The notes below the pieces were generated by a model. It was not told the origin of the DNA and searched no databases. It saw nothing but the letters and a program-made list of their open reading frames with translations. This document shows, in pieces, positions 1 to 7,846 of a stretch of 15,398 nucleotides of DNA (its first letter is position 1; each line of letters opens with the position of its first letter). The position numbers and the translations under genes were made by a program. Origin of the DNA: JACZSB01 sp965372015 (GTDB taxonomy: Bacteria; Fidelibacterota; Marinisomatia; SCGC-AAA003-L08; TS1B11); the NCBI GenBank assembly GCA_965372015.1, contig CBDVAP010000060.1:1-15398 (forward strand), written 5' to 3'.

Positions 1-2280
1 GACTGGCCCCACGCGCCCCGGTTGGCCCTGCCCGATTGCGGCCTGTGCCACGAGGAAGAACAGGCTACCTTCGTTGAAGGGTTCTTCGGTCCCCTGCGGG
101 CAAAGGGTTACACCTCCATCCCCGGCTGCCCCGACTGCCACGGCCGGCATAAAGTCTCCTGGAAGGGTCATCCCCGTGAAGTGTGCGGTGTCTGCCACCA
201 GGATATATTAAGCGACTTGCTGGGCTCCCGGCATTGGAGCGCCGAGTCGGACGGCGAGAAAGTCAACTGCGTCTCCTGCCATGATCCCCACTTCAAGATG
301 GAGAAAGCCCGGTATACTCCCCAGGAGTGGAAGACACGGTTGGTGGAATCATGCCAGGCCTGCCATGAACAAGAGGTAGCCAACTACACCGAGTCGCGCC
401 ACTACGCGGAGATTGAAGCCGGTAATCTGAAGGCCCCCACCTGCTCGGACTGTCACGCCAAGCACCGGGTGCTCTCGCCCCGCGATCCGGGCAGTTTGGT
501 CTCGGTGGCCCGCCTGGACCTCACCTGTACCCGCTGTCATGTGGGCTACGAGATCTCCATTCACCGGCCAGAGGTGGGCGACGACCCCAGGTTGGAGACC
601 TGCGTGGCCTGTCACACCGGCCATTCCACCGACATGTCCACCGCTCATTCATCCATCTTTGAAACCGGTGTTGCCAATGTCTGCCTGAATTGCCATGTGG
701 AGGAGCTGGTCGCCAACTCCGCCGAAGCCCACATGGCCATCCACAGCGAGAAGATTGCGGCCGCCCAGGCCGGCGAAACGGTCGATTGCGGCCAGTGCCA
801 CCAGTACCATTTCCGCGCCCCTGAGCACCCGGCCTTCACCGGGATTAAGCGGGCCTGTTCCGAGTGCCACCCCCAGCAGCAGGCCGCCTGGGAAATGTCG
901 GTGCACGGAACTAGCTCAGCCAAGGGGCACCCCGAAGCCCCCACCTGTATCACTTGCCACGGTGAGCGGTTCATTTCCAGAACCGAAGAGGCTCTGGCGG
1001 GGGAGAGTATCGTGGAGCTGTGCAGCTCCTGCCACAGCAACCGGGAGATCATTCTCAAGTTTCAGCTCAACCCGGAGGTGGTGGAGGGCTATCAGGGAAC
1101 CTATCACGGCCAGGTTTATCAGCTCGGGTATCAGGGCACCGATTTCGCCACCTGCGCCAGTTGTCACGACAACCACAGCGTATTGCCGGCCTCTGATCCC
1201 CGCTCCACCATCAGCCAACAGAATATCGTCAACACCTGCGGCCAGTGCCACCAGGACGTTAACATAAACTTCGTGTCCTACCTCCAGCACTACAGTCCCA
1301 TGGAGCACAAGGAAAATCCCATCCTGATGTGGATCGACACCTTCATGCGCTGGTTGCTGGGAGGGGTCCTGATCGTATTCGGTGGCCATACAATCCTGTG
1401 GCTCATCCGGCTGCTGATCAAGCGGATCGTGGAAGGCAAAAAACCGTTGATGGAGAAGGCCGCACATCGCATCAAGCGTTTCGGCCTGTTCCCGCGGCTA
1501 CTCCACCTGGGATTGATCTTCTCCTTCCTTACCCTGGCCACGACCGGGCTACCGTTGAAATACAGCCACACCGCCCTGGCCACCTGGTTCGTGAACCATA
1601 TCCTCAGCCTGCGAGCTGCGGCCCTGCTCCACCGGACTGCCGCTACAGTTCTATTTGGCGTCTTTGTCATTCATGTCATCAGCATACTCTACCGCTGGTT
1701 GGTACGGAAAGAGAAGGGCATCTTTTATGGGCCTAGATCGCTGGTGATCCGTCCGAAAGATTTCAAGGATTTCTTCCAACACCTCAGCTATTTCATCGGC
1801 GCACGAAAAAATCCTCCCAAGTTTGACCGCTGGACCTATTGGGAAAAGTTCGACTACTACGCCGTATTCTGGGGAATGGTTATTATCGGTCTCAGTGGGG
1901 CCACGCTCTGGTTTCCCGAGTTTTTCACCAAGCTTCTCCCCGGGTGGGCCATCAACGCTGCCCATATCATCCATTCCGAGGAGGCTTTACTGGCCACGGC
2001 GTTCATCTTCACCGTCCATTTCTTCAACACTCACCTGCGCCCCGGCGCCTTCCCCATGGATGAGGTGATCTTCACCGGCTACGTCACCGAAGAACGCTTC
2101 GATGAAGAACGCCCCCTGGAGAAGGAGCGGCTGATCGCCGACCAGAGTCTTGATGAACTGAAAGTTCGGCCGCTGCCCCGCTGGACCAAGTACTTCCTCC
2201 TCGTCTTCGCCTTCCTGTTACTGTCAATCGGTTTCCTTCTACTGATATTTATACTGATCGGAACTTTTTTCCAAGGCTGA
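1..2280 (+). CDS. Fused multiheme cytochrome c / diheme cytochrome b, CbcL-like (5' end outside window)
   Basis: Probable inner-membrane quinone:cytochrome c oxidoreductase. The frame is open through base 1, so the start and signal peptide lie upstream; residues here count from codon 22-24. The visible part has 15 CXXCH heme c sites between residues 6 and 410, many in a repeated pattern of S/T-X-H, then CXXCH followed by a nearby H, then a second CXXCH about 28 residues later (clearest at 125-173, 293-338 and 360-410). A membrane domain follows with helices near 442-466, 491-511, 536-558, 612-632 and 654-670. Candidate b-heme ligands are H495, H537, H551, H648/H651, H666 and H671, as in HydC/FdnI-type cytochrome b. 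A sixth C-terminal helix (722-748) is absent from the next gene. Geobacter CbcL has the same c-then-b layout and draws electrons from menaquinol; that role here, and the partner, are inferred. It is followed after 3 nt by a paralogue and is likely cotranscribed with it. Confidence 0.88.
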   Translation, partial: DWPHAPRLALPDCGLCHEEEQATFVEGFFGPLRAKGYTSIPGCPDCHGRHKVSWKGHPREVCGVCHQDILSDLLGSRHWSAESDGEKVNCVSCHDPHFKMEKARYTPQEWKTRLVESCQACHEQEVANYTESRHYAEIEAGNLKAPTCSDCHAKHRVLSPRDPGSLVSVARLDLTCTRCHVGYEISIHRPEVGDDPRLETCVACHTGHSTDMSTAHSSIFETGVANVCLNCHVEELVANSAEAHMAIHSEKIAAAQAGETVDCGQCHQYHFRAPEHPAFTGIKRACSECHPQQQAAWEMSVHGTSSAKGHPEAPTCITCHGERFISRTEEALAGESIVELCSSCHSNREIILKFQLNPEVVEGYQGTYHGQVYQLGYQGTDFATCASCHDNHSVLPASDPRSTISQQNIVNTCGQCHQDVNINFVSYLQHYSPMEHKENPILMWIDTFMRWLLGGVLIVFGGHTILWLIRLLIKRIVEGKKPLMEKAAHRIKRFGLFPRLLHLGLIFSFLTLATTGLPLKYSHTALATWFVNHILSLRAAALLHRTAATVLFGVFVIHVISILYRWLVRKEKGIFYGPRSLVIRPKDFKDFFQHLSYFIGARKNPPKFDRWTYWEKFDYYAVFWGMVIIGLSGATLWFPEFFTKLLPGWAINAAHIIHSEEALLATAFIFTVHFFNTHLRPGAFPMDEVIFTGYVTEERFDEERPLEKERLIADQSLDELKVRPLPRWTKYFLLVFAFLLLSIGFLLLIFILIGTFFQG

Positions 2281-2283
2281 TTA

Positions 2284-4227
2284 ATGAAAAAACTGATCAC
2301 TATTGTTATACTGGTTCTGCCCCTCTGGGCTCAGGAAGACGCCTGCCTCGACTGTCACGAGGTCTCTAACGAGACTTCTGTCCACGAGGACTTCGATTGC
2401 CAATCGTGCCACTTAGGCATGGATCTGGAGGAACACTCGGAAGAGGGACTCATACCTACCATGTCCCTGGCCGATGCCTGCGGTGGTTGCCATGAGGACG
2501 AATGGGATCAGCACTCGCAGAGTGTGCACGGGCTGAAGCTCAATTCCACCCACCCCGACGAAGCCACCTGTGTGGACTGCCACGGTAGCCACGATGTCCT
2601 GCCTGCCGACGACCGCGGTTCCCTGGTGCATCCCGCCAACTTGGTGACTACCTGTGGCCGCTGCCACTCTAATCCCGAACTGGTGGAACGGCACGATATC
2701 GCCGTCCGTGATCCCATCACCCGCTACCGCCTGAGTGTCCACTTCCGGGTATTGGAGGCATCAGGCTACAAGTCCGCCACCTGCAGCGACTGCCACGGCA
2801 CACACGACATTCAGAACCTGAAACACTCCCGGTCCACCATCAATTACTGGAACGTGGCCGAAACTTGCGGACGATGCCATACCGCCGAGTATGACGAGTT
2901 CCGTCGCAGTGATCACTGGCTGGCACTGCAACGCGGGGTCCGGGACGCGCCGGCTTGCATCTCCTGCCACGGCGAGCACGCCATCCTGGATCCTACCGGG
3001 CGCTACGATCAGGTGAAAAAGAAGGAGTCAGCCGACCGCACCTGCCTGAAGTGCCACTCCGACCAGGAGTTGGCCCGCAAGTACGACTTGCCCGCTGACG
3101 TAGCCTCCACTTACCGGGACAGCTACCACGGCCTGGCGGTACTGCGTGGAGACGAAGAAGCTTCCACCTGCTACGATTGCCATGGGGTACATGCCATCCA
3201 GGGAGCTGAGCATGAGACTTCCTCGATCAATCCTGCCAACCTGCAAGACACCTGCGGCCGGTGCCACGATGGCGCCACCGCCGAGTTTGCCCAGGCCTAT
3301 ACCCACAGTTCCCTGCTGATCAGGGAAGTTCCCATCCAGGATATCGTCAAATATATCTACCTGATCATCATCGTGGCCACCATCGGTTTCATGGTGGTGC
3401 ACAACGCCATCATTATTAGCGGACACATCCGCCGGCGACGGCAGGCTGAGGCCGCGAAGGACGGCGATGCCTTGAGACGATTCTCGCCGGTGGAGGTGTC
3501 TCAGCACACTCTGATGCTGGTTTCCTTCTTTACCCTGGTAATCACCGGCTTTGCCTTAAAATTCCCCGAGGCCGGATGGGTCGCAGGGTTAACTGCCATG
3601 GGATTCACCGAAACCGCCCGGGGCCTATTGCACCGGATTGCGGCCGTGGTAATGATCATGGTTTCGCTGTGGCACTTAGTCTACATGGTCGCCAGCCGCT
3701 GGGGCCGGCACCACCTGCGGCAGATGCTGCCCCACATCAGCGACATCCACGATTTCTCCGGTCATATGCAGGCCCAACTGGCCGGCCGGGAGCCCGAAGT
3801 CAAGTTCCCCTTATTCGACTACACCGAAAAAATAGAGTATTGGGCACTGATATGGGGGACGGCGGTGATGATAATCACCGGTCTGGTCCTGTGGTTCCCT
3901 ACCTTTTTGGGCGCGGCCACACCTGTTTGGCTGATCAAGGTATCCGAGGCAGTCCACTATTGGGAGGCCTGGCTGGCCACCCTGGCAATTTTTGTCTGGC
4001 ACATCTTCTTCACCGTCTTCCACCCGGACGAATATCCCTTAAGCAACGTTATGTTCTTCTCAGGACGCATGAGCGGCCGGCAGTGGCGCCACCGGCACGG
4101 AGGCTTCCTGGAGGAACTCGAGGACGAACTGGGCCGTTACCGCAGCGGCGAACTCTCCTTCAAGAAACTGTCGCCCTTTGCCAGACAGGCTCTAAAAGAA
4201 CAGAAATCCCGGGATAGCACACAGTAA
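2284..4227 (+). CDS. Fused multiheme cytochrome c / diheme cytochrome b, CbcL-like, second copy
   Basis: Complete 647-residue paralogue of the gene before it. The ATG lies 3 nt after the preceding stop, with AAGG at 2273-2276 as ribosome site (7-nt spacer). A signal peptide covers residues 1-16 (MKK, hydrophobic stretch, cut near LWA-QED), placing the heme domain in the periplasm. There are 11 CXXCH sites at residues 21 to 328. Four repeats of about 48-50 residues (80-128, 151-199, 209-258, 280-328) each hold two hemes, mostly with CXDCHGXH in the middle and CGRCH at the end. The membrane part has five helices (about 355-378, 406-426, 449-470, 519-540, 560-580). Candidate b-heme histidines are H408, H450, H464, H558, H573 and H580, typical of HydC/FdnI cytochrome b. 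The hydrophilic C-terminal tail faces the cytoplasm or membrane surface. Quinol oxidation feeding periplasmic cytochromes is the likely job, by analogy with CbcL; substrate and direction are not shown by sequence. Confidence 0.9.
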   Translation: MKKLITIVILVLPLWAQEDACLDCHEVSNETSVHEDFDCQSCHLGMDLEEHSEEGLIPTMSLADACGGCHEDEWDQHSQSVHGLKLNSTHPDEATCVDCHGSHDVLPADDRGSLVHPANLVTTCGRCHSNPELVERHDIAVRDPITRYRLSVHFRVLEASGYKSATCSDCHGTHDIQNLKHSRSTINYWNVAETCGRCHTAEYDEFRRSDHWLALQRGVRDAPACISCHGEHAILDPTGRYDQVKKKESADRTCLKCHSDQELARKYDLPADVASTYRDSYHGLAVLRGDEEASTCYDCHGVHAIQGAEHETSSINPANLQDTCGRCHDGATAEFAQAYTHSSLLIREVPIQDIVKYIYLIIIVATIGFMVVHNAIIISGHIRRRRQAEAAKDGDALRRFSPVEVSQHTLMLVSFFTLVITGFALKFPEAGWVAGLTAMGFTETARGLLHRIAAVVMIMVSLWHLVYMVASRWGRHHLRQMLPHISDIHDFSGHMQAQLAGREPEVKFPLFDYTEKIEYWALIWGTAVMIITGLVLWFPTFLGAATPVWLIKVSEAVHYWEAWLATLAIFVWHIFFTVFHPDEYPLSNVMFFSGRMSGRQWRHRHGGFLEELEDELGRYRSGELSFKKLSPFARQALKEQKSRDSTQ

Positions 4228-4260
4228 TTTTTTACTGCCACAGGCTCAGGAAACCGTGGC
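4222..4260 (+). terminator. Weak hairpins after the cytochrome operon
   Basis: Two small inverted repeats abut the stop codon. The first is CAGTAA (4222-4227) with TTACTG (4232-4237), its loop made of T residues. The second is GCCACAGG (4237-4244) with CCGTGGC (4254-4260), one base bulged. Neither has a clear T-run after it, so a terminator role is only possible. The 151-nt gap and the promoter ahead of gltA still argue that the cytochrome transcript ends here. Confidence 0.3.
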
Positions 4261-4320
4261 GATTCTGGACCTGATCATCGTAATTTCAGCAGCTGCATTT
4301 GTGCACGCTTCGATCGTTTC

Positions 4321-4349
4321 TTGATCGATCCAGCTTGCTGGACTATAAA
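4321..4349 (+). promoter_or_regulatory. Sigma-70-like promoter of citrate synthase
   Basis: TTGATC (4321-4326) and TATAAA (4344-4349) are separated by exactly 17 bp and match 4/6 and 5/6 of the housekeeping consensus. Transcription would start near 4356, giving a leader of about 23 nt that just holds the AGGAG ribosome site. A second TATAAT lies at 4350-4355 but has no well-spaced -35 box. A short inverted repeat (CGATC / GATCG) overlaps the -35 region and could be a binding site; this is speculative. Confidence 0.5.
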
Positions 4350-4378
4350 TATAATTGCTAGTGTTCAGGAGAATCACC

Positions 4379-5653
4379 ATGGATAGCGCTAAGCTCATAT
4401 TACAAGGTAAGGAATACGAACTACCGATAATCGTCGGTTCCGAAGGAGAGATCGGCATTGATATCACCAAGCTACGGGCCCAATCAGGCGCCATCACGCT
4501 GGACCCCGGCTATGGTAACACCGGCTCTTGCCTCAGCAGCATTACTTTCATCAATGGTGAAAAGGGCATTCTACAATACCGTGGCTATCCCATCGAGGAG
4601 TTGGCCCGGGGCGCCCGCTTCGTTGAAGTGTGTTACCTGCTGGTATACGGCCACCTGCCCAGTGAAGAGGAACTGACGCAGTTTCGGGACCAGCTGATCC
4701 ACCACAGTATGATCCACGAGGACATGAAGAAATTATTCGAGGGGTACCCGCCGACAGTGCATCCCATGGCGGTACTGTCCTCCATGATCTCTTCCATGTC
4801 GGCCTATTACCCCGATTCCGGCAATGGTGAGGACGTGGACTTGAATATCATCCGTCTGTTGGCCAAGGCAAAAACCATCGCCGCTTTCTCCTACAAGAAG
4901 TCCATGGGGCAGCCGTACATCTACCCCCGGAACGACCTGAGCTACCCCGGAGATTTTATCCACATGATGTTTGCGGTGCCGGCCGAGCCATACGAGGTGC
5001 CGCCGGTGCTGGAGGACGCCTTGAACCTGCTGCTCATACTGCACGCCGACCACGAGCAGAACTGCAGTACTTCCACCGTGCGCATGGTAGGCAGCAGCCA
5101 GGCCAACCTCTTTGCCTCCATGGCCGGGGGGGTTAACGCCCTGTGGGGAGCGCTGCACGGCGGAGCCAACCAGAAGGTCATCCAGATGCTGCAAATGATC
5201 TACGATGACAATGAGAATTATAAGAAGTATGTCAATCTAGCCAAGGACAAGTCCTCCGACTTCCGGCTCATGGGCTTCGGGCACCGGGTTTATAAAAACT
5301 TCGACCCCCGGGCCCGGATCCTAAAGGAATCTTCCGATAAGGTGTTGGAACAGCTGGGGGTCACCGATCCCCTGCTGGATATCGCCAAAAAACTTGAGCG
5401 AATCGCCTTGGAAGACGATTATTTTATCGAAAGAAAACTATACCCCAATGTAGATTTCTACAGCGGCATTATATATCGGGCCATGGGCCTGCCCACGAAC
5501 ATGTTCACCGTCATGTTTGCCTTAGGCCGCCTGCCCGGCTGGATCGCCCAATGGAAAGAGATGAGCGAGGACCCCCACGGCCGGATTTATCGGCCGCGAC
5601 AGATCTATACCGGTGAGACCAAGCGGGCCTTGAAGCCCATCGATAAGCGCTGA
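4379..5653 (+). CDS. gltA: Citrate synthase (type II)
   Basis: Condenses oxaloacetate and acetyl-CoA to citrate, entering the TCA cycle; cytoplasmic. The 424-residue length fits the long, Gram-negative type II enzymes. Catalytic residues are all present: H260 in LHGGAN, H302 in GFGHRVYKN and D359 in NVDFYSG, matching E. coli H264, H305 and D362; H222/H225 lie in the oxaloacetate-binding HADHEQN segment. The N-terminal domain typical of type II enzymes (GKEYELP, then the DPGYGNTGSC region) is intact. Start: an in-frame TTG at 4355 exists, but ATG 4379 has AGGAG at 4367-4371 with a 7-nt spacer and is preferred. The gene stands alone between its own promoter and a probable terminator, next to respiratory cytochromes that could use the reducing power of the cycle; any direct link is inference. 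Confidence 0.97.
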   Translation: MDSAKLILQGKEYELPIIVGSEGEIGIDITKLRAQSGAITLDPGYGNTGSCLSSITFINGEKGILQYRGYPIEELARGARFVEVCYLLVYGHLPSEEELTQFRDQLIHHSMIHEDMKKLFEGYPPTVHPMAVLSSMISSMSAYYPDSGNGEDVDLNIIRLLAKAKTIAAFSYKKSMGQPYIYPRNDLSYPGDFIHMMFAVPAEPYEVPPVLEDALNLLLILHADHEQNCSTSTVRMVGSSQANLFASMAGGVNALWGALHGGANQKVIQMLQMIYDDNENYKKYVNLAKDKSSDFRLMGFGHRVYKNFDPRARILKESSDKVLEQLGVTDPLLDIAKKLERIALEDDYFIERKLYPNVDFYSGIIYRAMGLPTNMFTVMFALGRLPGWIAQWKEMSEDPHGRIYRPRQIYTGETKRALKPIDKR

Positions 5654-5674
5654 CTTCCCCCCTAACTCTTGGGA

Positions 5675-5717
5675 GATTCCCCACGTCCCGGTCAATTGCG
5701 GGGGTAAATCTTTTGTT
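5675..5717 (+). terminator. Probable rho-independent terminator after gltA
   Basis: GATTCCCC (5675-5682) can pair with GGGG-TA-AATC (5701-5710; the TA is bulged), leaving an 18-nt loop. It is followed directly by TTTTGTT (5711-5717). The stem plus T-rich tail, 22 nt after the gltA stop, is what a terminator should look like, though the loop is large and the stem imperfect. Confidence 0.45.
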
Positions 5718-5749
5718 CCTGAGCATTTGACCGCCAGCAACTAACCAGC

Positions 5750-6463
5750 ATGGATATCGTTCCGCTACAGCCCGCCGATTATCAGGGTATCGTGTTCTTC
5801 ACCGGCGCAGGTATGTCCGCCGAAAGCGGCATACCCACTTACCGGGGCAAGGGCGGCATCTGGACAAAGTACCGCTGGGAGCAGGTGGCCTGTGAGGAGG
5901 CCTTCAGGCGCGATCCCGAGAAGGTGCTCACTTTCCATCGTGAGCGTCGGCTGGAGGTAGCCGCCTGCCGGCCCAACAGTGGCCACCATGTGATTGCCGC
6001 CCTGGAGCAGCAGCACCCCGGGGTGAGTGTGGTAACTCAGAACATCGACGGGCTGCACGGGTGGGCCGGTTCGGGCCGGGTCATCGAGCTGCACGGATCC
6101 CTCTGGCGGCTGCGCTGCCCGCGTGATGGATGGCGGCTCGAAATAAAGCCCGGTAGCGACTACCCGGACCGTTGCGAATGCGGCGCCTGGCTGCGGCCTG
6201 ATATCATTTGGTTCGGTGATAATTTGGATAACGATGTAATCACCAGGGCCATGGAATCTCTAGCCGGGTGTGACTTATTCGTGTCGGTGGGCACCTCAGG
6301 GACAGTTTGGCCGGCAGCCGGATTCCCGCAGGTAGCCCGCCAGAATGGGGCGCACTGTGTGGAGATCAACACCGAGGACAACGAAATGTCCAGCCTGTAT
6401 GACACCCGCCTGCGGGGACCGGCAGGTGAAGCGCTGCCGGAACTGTTTCCATCTATTGCCTAG
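5750..6463 (+). CDS. Sir2-family NAD-dependent protein deacylase (CobB/SIRT5-like)
   Basis: Removes acyl groups from protein lysines using NAD+, in the cytoplasm. At 237 residues it has the usual bacterial CobB length. NAD-binding GAGMSAESGIPTYRG sits at 19-33 (Tyr for the usual Phe at 31), TQNIDGLH at 96-103, catalytic H115 in ELHGS, and GTSGTVWPAAG at 181-191. Two oddities are visible. In class III sirtuins a Tyr and an Arg (Y92/R95 in E. coli CobB) select succinyl or malonyl groups; the matching place reads FHRER, so His63 replaces Tyr while Arg66 stays. The zinc site shows only three cysteines (C123, C142, C144): Asp126 stands where the second cysteine of the first pair is expected, and the second pair is CXC. 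The enzyme may have changed acyl preference or metal binding. No strong ribosome site precedes the ATG. The gene follows gltA but is probably transcribed separately. Confidence 0.9.
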   Translation: MDIVPLQPADYQGIVFFTGAGMSAESGIPTYRGKGGIWTKYRWEQVACEEAFRRDPEKVLTFHRERRLEVAACRPNSGHHVIAALEQQHPGVSVVTQNIDGLHGWAGSGRVIELHGSLWRLRCPRDGWRLEIKPGSDYPDRCECGAWLRPDIIWFGDNLDNDVITRAMESLAGCDLFVSVGTSGTVWPAAGFPQVARQNGAHCVEINTEDNEMSSLYDTRLRGPAGEALPELFPSIA

Positions 6464-6775
6464 CTGGCCGCGTTTGGCAATAAACTATGCCGTTCAACGC
6501 CACCTTTACATGACACAGGTAGTTGTTCTGCTGGCTGCCTCCGCCCTCGCTTTAGAGCCAGGCTGCTCTTCTATGCTTTGGGCGATGCGGTTGTCGTCGT
6601 TGGCTTGGACCACGGCGCACACTGCCGCGGTCATCCATTAAAAACTGAGCGAGATCGATCCCCTAGCATTTCGATTAAAACTTGGGATGATGAGCGTATC
6701 TTAGCCTTGTGAAAACAGGACTTTTTCTTTTTATTGAGTATAGGTACCTTTCCAGGTAAGTAGAGGCTCTGAATT
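6464..6775. other. Gene-free stretch with debris and an AT-rich leader
   Basis: No convincing intact gene. The first 180 nt have normal GC and carry short open frames on both strands; the best is the minus-strand fragment listed at 6506-6634. From about 6640 the base composition turns AT-rich up to the start at 6776, including a T-rich tract at 6720-6737, as expected of a promoter region. I could not pick out well-spaced -35/-10 boxes with confidence. Confidence 0.5.
6506..6634 (-). pseudogene. Short fragment, possibly a very diverged alkyltransferase relic
   Basis: A 42-codon minus-strand frame (ATG 6634-6632, stop 6506-6508). Its middle reads ANDDNRIA, close to ANGDNHIA in the alkyltransferase relic at 7847-8024, also on the minus strand. 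At DNA level 20 of 24 bases agree (6580-6603 against 7959-7982) and all four differences are transitions. The match stops at once on either side and the PCHR active site is missing, so this may be chance. It could equally be a meaningless short frame. Confidence 0.2.
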
Positions 6776-7768
6776 ATGAAAGACCACAAATACTTCTTCA
6801 GCTTACTTATGCTCTCCATACTGTCACCCCTAGCACCCGCCTCACGTCAGTTCGATCCTATACCAGAAGAAATCACGGCTTTGTTAGATCGTATCAAGAC
6901 CGCCGAGAACGCGGGAGACTGGCCCCAAGCAATAGCGCTGTGGGACACTGTTCGCGCCAAACATGCCACCGACTATATTCCGCATGATCCCGGAGGAAAA
7001 GGGAGATATGTGGGGCTCTACAACCAGGCCACACTTTATGCCAAAAAAATGCACGCGTTGGATTCTGCGTTTCCCAAAATAGCGTCCATTCTCTCTGATC
7101 TGTCTGGAGAGACCATCGGGGGATATGAATCGAACCGGCCAGGAGATGTAAGCGCGGTGGTACATTGGGTCCACCTGATGATCGCACAAAATCAAACAGA
7201 CGACATCATGCTCAACTATCTGATAAAATTGCGCTCAATAGCGGTATCTGAAAATGCACGGGCGGTCATTGATTTAGAGCGAGCCAACCTGCTCTACAGG
7301 CAGTCCGACAACCTGCTAAGCGCTGGTGACAGGGCGTCTCTATCCAAGGCAAGATCAAGCAGATCGTGGGCCGACCAATTACTGGAGGCCATCAGTCTCG
7401 GCCCTCCACTTCCCGGGGGATTCTTCAAGTTCGCCGGAGATTTCAGATGTTCAGCCATGACAACCTGGGCCATACTTGGCGGGCGATATGAGCGACAAGA
7501 ACATATCCTTAACCGATTACGGGCATTAGAATTTGCGTTTGACGAAATGCGAATAATTTGGATCTCCAGGTTTGTCAGAGGGAGGCTATCTTATCAAATT
7601 GGTGACATGGAGAGTGCGCAAAGGCTGTTGCAGTGGTGTGTTGACGATCCTTGGTGGGCACCGGCTGACTATCCATTCACATTTTCGGAAATGCAAACCA
7701 TGATCGCACCGTATGATTATACGTTTAAGGCGAAAGAAATGCTTAATAAGATCGATGATCAACGGTAG
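6776..7768 (+). CDS. Secreted or periplasmic protein of unknown function, low GC
   Basis: A 330-residue protein I do not recognise. Residues 1-23 look like a signal peptide: MKDHKY, then a hydrophobic run (FFSLLMLSILSPLA), then PAS as a likely cleavage site. The rest is mostly predicted-helical, rich in Ala, Leu, Arg and aromatic residues, with stretches such as 33-60 (LLDRIKTAENAGDWPQAIAL) that resemble TPR helices. It has no metal-binding cluster, lipobox or further membrane segment. By eye its GC is close to 50%, and its codons use A/T in the third position more often than neighbouring genes, which suggests later acquisition. It stands alone between two gene-poor stretches with gene debris. 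A weak AGAGG lies upstream of the ATG. The full-length frame and signal peptide make it a real gene; function is open. Confidence 0.7.
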   Translation: MKDHKYFFSLLMLSILSPLAPASRQFDPIPEEITALLDRIKTAENAGDWPQAIALWDTVRAKHATDYIPHDPGGKGRYVGLYNQATLYAKKMHALDSAFPKIASILSDLSGETIGGYESNRPGDVSAVVHWVHLMIAQNQTDDIMLNYLIKLRSIAVSENARAVIDLERANLLYRQSDNLLSAGDRASLSKARSSRSWADQLLEAISLGPPLPGGFFKFAGDFRCSAMTTWAILGGRYERQEHILNRLRALEFAFDEMRIIWISRFVRGRLSYQIGDMESAQRLLQWCVDDPWWAPADYPFTFSEMQTMIAPYDYTFKAKEMLNKIDDQR

Positions 7769-7846
7769 TGATATGGCGGCGCCTGTGCAGCCCGTTACTT
7801 CATCAACCATCGAAGGACAATGACCTTGATAACCGAATGCGGTGTA

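Noticed and set aside
3576..4217. 213-codon + strand frame inside the second cytochrome
   Set aside because: Out-of-frame shadow of the cytochrome b domain; rich in Pro, Arg and Gly as shadows usually are.
6345..6641. 98-codon + strand frame overlapping the sir2 end
   Set aside because: Its first part is out of frame with the real sir2 gene and the remainder shows no signal peptide, domain or ribosome site.
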